Source of the DNA: Gonatopus flavifemur
Lineage: Eukaryota; Arthropoda; Insecta; Hymenoptera; Dryinidae
Direction: 5' to 3'
NCBI GenBank assembly: GCA_018340375.1
Contig: JAFFJZ010000010.1
Location: forward strand, 12,648,001-12,712,000
Length of the DNA: 64,000 bases
Shown: piece after piece, positions 57,401 through 64,000 of the stretch
Layout of the letters: each line of letters starts with the position of its first letter
Numbering within the stretch: position 1 is the stretch's first letter
Translations under genes and position numbers: made by a program
Notes under the pieces: generated by a model
Told to the model about the DNA's origin: nothing
The model's database searches: none
Seen by the model: only the letters and a program-made list of their open reading frames with translations

Positions 57401-58431
57401 AAGTCTGTGTGCTCGCATCTTTCATTGGATACCTAATGGATCATCAAGTGCAAAAATGTCAGAATATATTGCAAACATTGTCAGAACTTTGTTTCAAATC
57501 TTTCACCTGATTTTGCAAGCGCAATTGTCAATTATTCCGTCCATTACATCCATAACAATCATCCGACCATCTACACCTCGAGCGAAACAATTTTCTAAAC
57601 AAGTTTGGGCTAAGCGTTTTAACTCAAGATATTCTTTCAATAATTGTGTACTCGAGTGTTTCGGTTCACACGTTAAACGCGTCTGCGTTTCATTGTCCAT
57701 CAAAAATTTGTGCATTCCATGATCATACATGATACAAGTTTGAACCTGTTGATCTTCCATCGCAGGAATTCGTTCTTCGACTTCAGGATTAGTTATCCAA
57801 ATCACCCGATCCAAAATGAAATTCAGTGAATCCAAGGTTTCGATTGTCCCTTCTATATCTCTTGAATATTTAAAAGATTCATGTTCATAATTTTCATGTT
57901 CAGCAGATAAGAGATACTGTATAATCGTATCCAATAGCACATCAGGTTGAAAAGTGATATCCGTTTGTGTTATATCGCTTGTCTTCAACGTAGGGATTGA
58001 ATTTCGATTGAGTGGAACTGAACGATGACAAGATACAATCAATAACGTAAATTCAGACAGTAGAATAATCGAAAACAATGTTATTTACTCAAAACCTCTT
58101 TGTAATCTTTCACTGGAGAACACGGCCCACGCATATAAATGGTTTGCGAAGCCTCTTCTTGATATTCTATCGGTATTTCCACCACCGGAACGCCTTGTAA
58201 GAAAGTTTGAATCGCGTGGTCCCTTGTACTTCCATATTGTAACTCTTCAGGATCGATGAAATGTTTATGGGCCAATGGTCGTCGATCCACAACGTTACTT
58301 GTATTCAGTTCCAACTGGGTGTCAGCTTGCGCAGATACAATTGTGGAATTCGCAATTTCCCTAAGCACAGGCTGGTCCTCTGGAGTTATGGTGATTATAG
58401 TTTGAGCCCATGTCTCTTCTTCGCTCTCCAT
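54129..58431 (-). CDS. uncharacterised protein with repeated xQT motifs and Cys clusters, 6 exons
   Basis: Exons on the minus strand: 58431-58089, 58017-57507, 57432-57155, 55911-55474, 54655-54590, 54475-54129. All phases agree and the sum is 1983 nt (660 residues). I do not recognise the family. Residues 1-406 contain short motifs ending in QT: WAQT 8-11, IQT 74-76, SQT 95-97, ITQT 130-133, VQT 206-208, ETQT 224-227, AQT 251-253, STQT 292-295 and STQT 404-407. The four TQT cores match the anchor bound by dynein light chain LC8. Residues 427-435 (CICGECPAC), 501-507 (CDVCDYC), 541-544 (CSSC) and a CTPDTCMPC near 590 may bind zinc. The third intron (1.2 kb) holds two MITEs. The two exons after it are short or weakly bounded and are the least certain. 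Confidence 0.75.
54590..54655 (-). CDS. minus-strand gene, exon 5 (66 nt)
   Basis: Acceptor ACAAATAG, donor GTAATA. The only frame without a stop joins exon 4 in phase and codes HKNGCSYTVDTTLVKLCSSC plus K. Confidence 0.55.
55474..55911 (-). CDS. minus-strand gene, exon 4
   Basis: Acceptor TTCATAG, donor GTAGGT. It codes residues 378-524: basic helix MDEILRKRRNALKES, STSTQTG, CICGECPAC, CDVCDYC and KRKRKLR. A possible alternative is termination at the TGA just after the donor. Confidence 0.78.
56017..56339. mobile_element. MITE, CTCACACAGCACTCG / CGAGTGCTGTGTGGG ends, TA duplication
   Basis: 323-bp foldback along its whole length, with repeated CTTTTAGAAG / CTTCTAAAAG words. TA on each side. 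In intron 3 of the minus-strand gene. Confidence 0.82.
56553..57113. mobile_element. CCCAAGTGTGTATTA element, copy 2, TT duplication
   Basis: 561 bp, very similar to 33324-33872 (shared GGGTGGGTGCCCATGCTGCC and CATACACGCTGAGGATCTTA). TT on both sides. It ends 41 bp before the donor side of exon 3 of the minus-strand gene. Confidence 0.75.
57155..57432 (-). CDS. minus-strand gene, exon 3
   Basis: Acceptor CCATTAG after a 74-nt intron, donor GTGAGT. It codes residues 285-378 including ASTQTLAPC and a Val/Pro-rich helix region. Confidence 0.82.
57507..58017 (-). CDS. minus-strand gene, exon 2
   Basis: Acceptor CATCGTTCAG after a 71-nt intron, donor GTGAAA, phase 1 in and 2 out. It codes residues 115-285 with ITQTD, VQTC, ETQTR and AQTC motifs. 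Confidence 0.82.
58089..58431 (-). CDS. minus-strand gene, exon 1 (start)
   Basis: ATG at 58431-58429 (MESEEETWAQT). The donor GTAAAT after phase 1 was preferred to reading through to a TAA 6 nt later. A MITE ends 86 bp upstream of the ATG. An upstream non-coding exon cannot be excluded. Confidence 0.75.
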
Positions 58432-58516
58432 GATCTAAAAATTATCACACAATGAGATTTGAGCTCAAGTGACCCTAGGACAAAGCAACAACCCAATCTT
58501 TTTTGTTGTAAAACAA

Positions 58517-58749
58517 CCCGTACAAGACAACCACCGAAGAGATTCGTCGCCTCCACGTAGAATTTAGGTGGAAAATTGGTGGTTGAGGTAGATCGGTGGA
58601 GGAACGGTTGCTCGAGGGAAATGCGACGTGGTGGCAGCGGAGAAATGTCTGCATGAAAATCGACGCTGGACATTTCTCTCGAGCAACCGTTCCTCCACCG
58701 AACTTCTACGTGAAGGCGACGGATACCATCGGTGGTTGTCTTGTACGGG
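58517..58749. mobile_element. MITE, CCCGTACAAGACAACCACCG ends, AA duplication
   Basis: 233-bp foldback with arms containing GCCTCCACGTAGAA, CTCGAGGGAAATG and complements. AA at 58515-58516 and 58750-58751. It lies just upstream of the minus-strand gene and may contain or disturb its promoter. Confidence 0.78.
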
Positions 58750-58962
58750 AACCGATTCTCTCCACTTGGGCCATCCGTGGAGCATGGGTAGAATATAGGC
58801 GGATGTAAGGAAATCCAATGGATACGACATGGAAATATCCGAAGGGAATACAATTCCAAAATTTGTTACTTTTCTCTATTGTATCTCCGTTGCCTCAACG
58901 TTGAGTCTTTTTCCATCCGTTTATAATTCACTGAAGCTCCAAGTGGAGGATCGGTAATTATT

Positions 58963-59152
58963 CTGTATGGGAATAATCTTTTCCCATACAGCACCGTCTA
59001 TCGGTTAGGTCCGTCGCTTCAGCGTAGAATTGAGGTAGAGAATTGGTGAATGAGCTGGATATATCTCTAGAAATTCCATTTCATTTTCTTTTACCAACTT
59101 ACCTCGTCTACTAATTTTCTACTTGAATTCTACGTGGAAACAACGGAGCCCA
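58963..59152. repeat. foldback relics, CTGTATGGGAA hairpin and CGTAGAATT pair
   Basis: A 29-bp hairpin (CTGTATGGGAATAAT..TTTTCCCATACAG) is followed by a second inverted pair, GCGTAGAATTGAGGTAGA and TCTACTTGAATTCTACG. It is related to the element at 58517. The true ends are unclear. Confidence 0.5.
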
Positions 59153-59504
59153 TCGACTCGATGAGAACACTTTGTTAAAACCGCATCGAAAGGATGTTCT
59201 TTTGACGTGATTTCAACTGCAGTTAAACTCATCAGTTGTACTCATAAATTGTACTCTCGATTTTATGCGAGATAATATCAGGATGATATCCGTACATTGC
59301 AGGTCTGATTTGAACGGCGTAATATCACTTTGTGTTCATTGAATCAAAGATCATTTTCCGGAAGCGATTTAAAATAAATAAAAAAATGTATTGTACTCGG
59401 ATTTTTTCCACATTGAAAGCACACAAGAAAGTGTTGAATTACAAAAAAATAATGTGAAAAAATGATAATGTAGCTGTTTGGAAAGAATCCATTTCTCACG
59501 TTGG

Positions 59505-59728
59505 TTGTAAACCAAAAAAAAAGTTTTGTTGAAATGTGAACAACCAAAAACCTAAGTTATGTTGACCAAATTTTTTTTGTTGCAACAAAACATTCGGTAT
59601 CAGACACAAAATATTTTTATTAACACGTTTAGGAGCAAAATAATTTTGTTGGAAGCACAAAAATTTGGTTGAATGAACAAAAGTTTTTTGTTGTTCATAT
59701 ATCAACCAAAATGTTTTGTTATTTTAAC
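59505..59728. mobile_element. MITE-like, GGTTGTAAACC / TTTTAACC ends
   Basis: About 224 bp of AACAAAA..TTTTGTTG words with weak inverted ends. It directly abuts the MITE at 59731. Confidence 0.5.
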
Positions 59729-59730
59729 CA

Positions 59731-59953
59731 CACGGAGAGAAAAGTATCGCTAGCATAACAAGCAAGTCTGTTAGCGCCTAGAAAAAAAAATTAGCTGTAA
59801 GAGCAAGAAAAATGATTGACACAACTACATTGTTTCGCTGATATAAACACATTTGTTAACAGAATTAACGTCTTAGTTGCTGTAGTGAATATTTTTGCGA
59901 GGACAAAAAATTTCTTTGTAGGCGCTATAGTAGCAAACCATTTTTTCTCCGTG
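59731..59953. mobile_element. MITE, CACGGAGAGAAAAG ends, CA duplication
   Basis: 223 bp with words AGCAAG, TTAGCGCC and GGCGCTATAG in both orientations, ending TTTTTTCTCCGTG. CA at 59729-59730 and 59954-59955. Confidence 0.78.
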
Positions 59954-60570
59954 CAAACAGTTCTCTCGGGGTGTACCTCTACAAATCACCATTCTGCACC
60001 TGGAACAAAAATCTAAAATTTTTCTAAAAACATGGCTCAAGAACGAATGAAAAACGTGGGATTTTTTTTATTGGATCCTGTTCCAAAAGAGCTACGTCAC
60101 AGTCACAGGCGTCCGGTAGGATTTTGTTCGTGGTTCGATTGGCTCTTCAGAATTCTCCCTTTATCTCTCTCGGTACAATCGGGGTTGTATTCTTCAGGAG
60201 TGGTAGGTGAGTACGTATATACAGCAGACTCAATCTTTTGAGGAAGTATAATCGACGCGCGCGTATGTTATTTCTAGTTTGAAAATAAAATGGCAACAAT
60301 TTGAAGGGTAGTTTGTTTTCCAAACAATCCAATCGAAAATCGGTCAATTTCAAATGACAAAAAACATCCCACGTCGTTCGCTGAGCCTAGGATCATGTTG
60401 TTTGTTTCGGATGTGAAAAACTTTTCCAAACAGCTCCTTTGCCGCAATTGTTTTCTTCAATGTTTATGAATTAGTTTTGCTTCATTGTAAAAAAACATCA
60501 AAAAACAACATATCCTTTTATTTAATTCGAATTGTTTCGAGAAAGGGACCGTTGATCTCTCTAAGTGATT

Positions 60571-60979
60571 CTCTAAGGGATTCCACTCCTGAAGAGTGAA
60601 TTTTCACTGTATCAGAATGAAATTTTAACTAGCTTCACATGGACAAAATTAGTGATCCTAATCTTCGTTGACAGACCACAAATTCGAGAAGAATTCGTCC
60701 ACTGGATTTGATTAATTGAAAAGTGAATTCCATTGTTGAAACAATATACCAAGTCAACGAATCATTAAAATCCGAAGTACAAATTCTTTTTCAATTTGTG
60801 CCCAGTCCAAAAGTAACATACTAGTCAACGAAAATTTGAATCATTAACTTTTTCTGTGTAAAGAGTGAAATTCCGTCCTTCTATCAGAGTTCACTCTAAG
60901 AGAGTGAGAAGTCACTCGTATGAAGTGAAAAATCACTCTTTGGAAGTGGATTTTCACTCCAAGAGATTCAGAAAGCTTC
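60571..60979. mobile_element. CTCTCT-class element with a nested foldback
   Basis: The ends TTCTCTAAGGGATTCC and ACTCCAAGAGATTCAGAAAG, with ACTC/GAGT words. Between 60639 and 60860 a CACATGGACAAAATTAG / TTAACTTTTTCTGTG pair looks like a second element inside. Boundaries are approximate. Confidence 0.5.
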
Positions 60980-61029
60980 AAAAAACACTAAATGATATTA
61001 CCGAATGGCGTAGAAGGTGACAGATGAAG

Positions 61030-61176
61030 CACGAAGAAAAAGGAATTCGCTGTGGCAGCGAAATCTACTTTTGCTGGGTTCCTTTTGCCGGAGCAGGAAA
61101 TTTTTTGCTGTGACAGCAAACTATTCGCTGTTCCAGCAATCTTGTTAGCTGCGTCAGCAAATTTTTTCTCTCCGTG
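61030..61176. mobile_element. MITE, CACGAAGAAAAAGG / CTCTCCGTG ends, AG duplication
   Basis: 147-bp relative of 41602-41971 in opposite orientation (TGCTGGGTTCCTTTTGCC shared). AG at 61028-61029 and 61177-61178. Confidence 0.75.
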
Positions 61177-61609
61177 AGCTGAAACTTGCAGCTGTGAAGC
61201 TAGTAGCCGATTGTTATAACTTTTAATTGAACGTTGTTCAAGCTTTTTTTTTTATCCCAAAAATTGACTGAGCAGTGTTCCACTAGATGTTTTAGATGTC
61301 CATATCTTCAATAAAAATTCTGTGTAAGCTGCCAGTTTCAGCTTCATAGGGGGAAGATGCCAAATTTTGTATCTAGCCCAGATGTTGCTGAGTGAAACCG
61401 TTTTTGATTTTTCACCCATCAAACTCAACTATGGAGCAAAAGGGGTGCTCGATCGTCGGATCTGCCCTAGGTAGACCATCATAGGCCACTGAGAAACTCA
61501 ACATAATAACTGAAACTCTTCATAATTTAATCAATTTAATGAGGAATTGCCTGGATATGATAATATTCAATAATATTTCTTCAAAAGTGTGATCATTATT
61601 ACCTGGATT

Positions 61610-61895
61610 CCCTGATAACACACGAAGAATTCTTTTTCAAAAACAAGAATAGAGTTCTTCAAGGACTCTTATCGAGCTAATGAATTGATAAAGAGCTCTG
61701 GAGGAGTTCAATGTTTGGCACATTAACGAGTTCTTTGAGAATGCTGAAAGTATTGTTATGCTACTCTTAAAGAACTCGTTAATGTCCCAAACATTGAACT
61801 CCTTCAGAGCTCTTTATGAATTCATCAGTTCGAAAAGAGTTCTTGGAGAATTCTATTCTTGTTTTTGAAAGAGAATTCTTCATGTGTTATTGGGG
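61610..61895. mobile_element. MITE, CCCTGATAACACA / TGTGTTATTGGGG ends, TT duplication
   Basis: 286-bp complete foldback with AAAGAACTCGTTAATG, GAGTTCAATGTTTGG and TTCAAAAACAAGAATAG blocks and their complements. TT on both sides. Confidence 0.8.
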
Positions 61896-61975
61896 TTTTA
61901 TAACATATATTTTCACCAGGATAGATACACGTTGAATCTGAGAATATGCACCTGCAATCAGTTTGTACAAGCATT

Positions 61976-62382
61976 CCCGAGAAAAAATGAATTAGATCTA
62001 AAGAGATCTGATTGAATCTAATTAGATCTCTTTAGATAAAAAAAATGGAATTCAGTAGATCTATTCAGATCTGAATGATGCATCTGTTTGAATCACAGTA
62101 GATCCACTTAGATCTGAGTAGATCTTTGTAGATCTAAATTCAAACAGTTCTAGATTGACCCAAATCAATTGAGATCTGAGGAGATCTAAGCAGATCTATT
62201 TAGATCTACAGATATCTACATACAAAAAGAGCTGTGAAGTGTGCTCAGATCTGCGTAGATCTATCTATATCTATTCAGATCCAAAGAGATCTGTGTCATC
62301 CCATTTTTTTATCTAAAGAGATATCATTTGATCTAATGAGATCTAATTAGATCTCTTCAGATCTCATTCATTTTTTCTCGGG
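61976..62382. mobile_element. AGATCT-repeat MITE, CCCGAGAAAAAATGAAT ends, TT duplication
   Basis: 407 bp with perfect ends CCCGAGAAAAAATGAAT / ATTCATTTTTTCTCGGG and TT on each side. It contains 18 AGATCT hexamers by my count, most in T(A)AGATCTRA contexts. Confidence 0.85.
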
Positions 62383-63279
62383 TTGTCATTATTTTCGAAT
62401 GATATTAATAATTTCAGTTCAACTTTCAGGTTGTCTTTTGATGAATCGAATGTACTTACTTACCGTGTAGAGTGAGATTTCCACTGAATGCAATTTTGAA
62501 ATTGTTTATAAAACTTTTGGTTAGCATCTGAGTTTTGGTATTCTCTTAATGAATATAGTAGAAAGAAAATCCAGATATCCGAGCGAAAATTAATGAGATT
62601 TTATTCCAACTCTCACGAGTGGAAAAAAAACAATTGGATCATTCAAAACGCATCACTTTTCTGGAAATTAAAAAACGTAAACAAACAATGAAAGTCGAAA
62701 TATACGTAATTGCACATTAGGGTTACAACCGATTCACTTTTAAATTTAACGTAGAAGAAAGTTTCCTGATTTTAATCACAAACAATGATTTTGATCAACA
62801 TATTTGATAACATAATCGAATAACAAATTTGAAGTGTAATTACATTTTGAAAGTTGAATTTGTTAAAGATGTTTTGAAGTTGACAATTCGTGGTTTGACT
62901 CAGGAGACTACAGAGGGCATGGAAAACTGAAATGAATTTTTCTGAATTGTGGGATCCTCCACAGTGGCGCCCGCGTATTCCAAGAGTGGGGTCGTGAGGA
63001 GGTCAAGGCTACCAGCAGGAAGATGTTCTTTTTAGTAAAATTTTCGTTAGATCAACCCATGATAATCATGAGTTGAATGAAAATACCAATCAGAAATTCT
63101 GAAATTTTCAGAGAACTCTGGTGAAAATCAAAGCGGGAAGGAAGAATAAACAAAGCGTATATGTTGGAGGGTAACGGAAACGGATACGAAGCTTGAATGG
63201 GAGGGATACAAAGAGTATGTGAAGGAGGAATTGAAGCAAAAAAAGCGTATTCCATTCATCAACCTTAAATAAAAAAATT
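62383..63279. other. intergenic, no feature seen
   Basis: AT-rich. No gene or paired repeat recognised. Confidence 0.4.
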
Positions 63280-63545
63280 GCGCCCCGGAGCGAGAATCGA
63301 ACCGGTGACTTTCACCATGGCAGAAGAGGGTTTTATCCACTGCAGTGTTCCGATATTCGTTGAGCTGGGAAATCGCAGCTTGGTCACGTAACTACATTTC
63401 GCACTGACACATGTGGGCGCTCTTGTCGGCGAGTAGTTCACCGATGAGAGTGCTCACATGCATTAGTGTGAAATGTAGTCACGTGACCACGCTGCGATTT
63501 CCCAGCTCGACAAATATCGGAACACTGATCCACTGAGCCATGAAT
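63280..63545 (-). repeat. tRNA-derived SINE or tRNA pseudogene, split by a hAT MITE
   Basis: On the minus strand, ATGGCTCAGTGGAT matches the RNA polymerase III A-box and GGTTCGATTCTCGC the B-box. With the insert at 63343-63527 and one duplicated octamer removed they are about 50 nt apart, as in tRNA-like promoters. The stems do not pair as a good tRNA, so a SINE head is more likely. Confidence 0.6.
63343..63527. mobile_element. hAT MITE, CAGTGTTCCGATATT ends, perfect 8-bp duplication
   Basis: 185-bp foldback from CAGTGTTCCGATATTCG to ATATCGGAACACTG. ATCCACTG flanks it exactly on both sides (63335-63342, 63528-63535). Confidence 0.9.
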
Positions 63546-63726
63546 CGTCGTTGGAAGTAATTGCTTAAAGATATCATTCAAAGTCAGAAGAAGTATGACC
63601 CACACACGTTTAATGTAACTTACTATATCTTCACATGAAGCGTGTGTGAAACGGGATCGAGAGCTTATGAAGCGTGTATGGAACGTATGATTTCATCACC
63701 TTACAGCAAGCGGGCATTACACGCTT

Positions 63727-64000
63727 CCCACTGAGCATTTCCGTTAGAACCTTGCATTAACATTGCATCGATGTTGATGCGATCTTGAAAGTACCTGTTA
63801 TGAGAATTACAACGGTAATATTACAATATCCAATTACGAGTAAATTCCGGCAATGTTACGTTGTCAGGTGATGTTTCAACGATATTTTTGCAAGTTACTT
63901 TTGTAATATTGCATTTGTGAATTGAAAGACAAGTACTTTCAAGATCGCATCAATATCGCTGTAATGTTGATGCAAGGTTCTAACGGGAATGCTCAGTGGG
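63727..64000. mobile_element. MITE, CCCACTGAGCATTTCCG ends, at window end
   Basis: 274 bp from CCCACTGAGCATTTCCGTT to AACGGGAATGCTCAGTGGG, whose last base is the last base of the window. The 5' flank is TT; the 3' flank cannot be seen. Confidence 0.8.

Noticed and set aside
58395..58859. 154-residue minus-strand frame upstream of the minus-strand gene
   Set aside because: It runs through a palindromic MITE (58517-58749) whose mirrored arms create open frames on both strands.
61976..62382. CRISPR-like array of AGATCT words
   Set aside because: Repeats are only 6-10 bp, spacing is irregular, and the whole block is bounded by transposon-type inverted ends in a eukaryotic context.
1..64000. Endogenous viral or bracovirus-like segment
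   Set aside because: No viral gene, direct-repeat junction or gene cluster of that kind is visible; the repeats are explained by transposons.

Overview
This window looks like an AT-rich insect nuclear genome, most likely a hymenopteran such as a parasitoid wasp; that placement is an inference. It has spliced genes with GT/AG introns, several of about 70 nt, decayed mariner transposons, hAT-type elements with 8-bp duplications, and a very dense population of short foldback elements (MITEs). Nothing bacterial, plasmid-like or CRISPR-like is visible.

Two protein genes could be assembled exon by exon with consistent splice phases. The first, on the plus strand, has ten coding exons from 16798 to 51587 and gives a 497-residue SLC17-type (sialin / 'inorganic phosphate cotransporter') membrane transporter. 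The second, on the minus strand, has six coding exons from 58431 down to 54129 and gives a 660-residue protein of unknown function. That protein has repeated xQT motifs like dynein light chain LC8 anchor sites in its first two thirds and cysteine clusters in its last third. The two genes converge, with about 2.5 kb between their stop codons.

Layout: 1-16.4 kb is intergenic and made of mariner, hAT and MITE debris plus an orphan exon-like fragment near 9 kb. 16.5-51.6 kb is the transporter gene; almost all of its length is four TE-filled introns, while its other five introns are 70-178 nt. 52-54 kb is the convergent spacer. 54.1-58.4 kb is the minus-strand gene. 58.5-64 kb is a MITE cluster, a tRNA-like SINE split by a hAT MITE, and one more MITE ending exactly at the window edge.

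The main non-genic finding is that about 30 foldback elements of unrelated internal sequence end in one of three ways (CAC..GTG, CCC..GGG or CTCTCT..AGAGAG) and are flanked by a 2-bp direct repeat that is often not TA (CA, AA, AG, TT, AT, TC, TG, CT). Many are nested, up to three deep, which gives a readable relative chronology. Splice sites, families and TSDs were read by eye; no alignment or database search was run.
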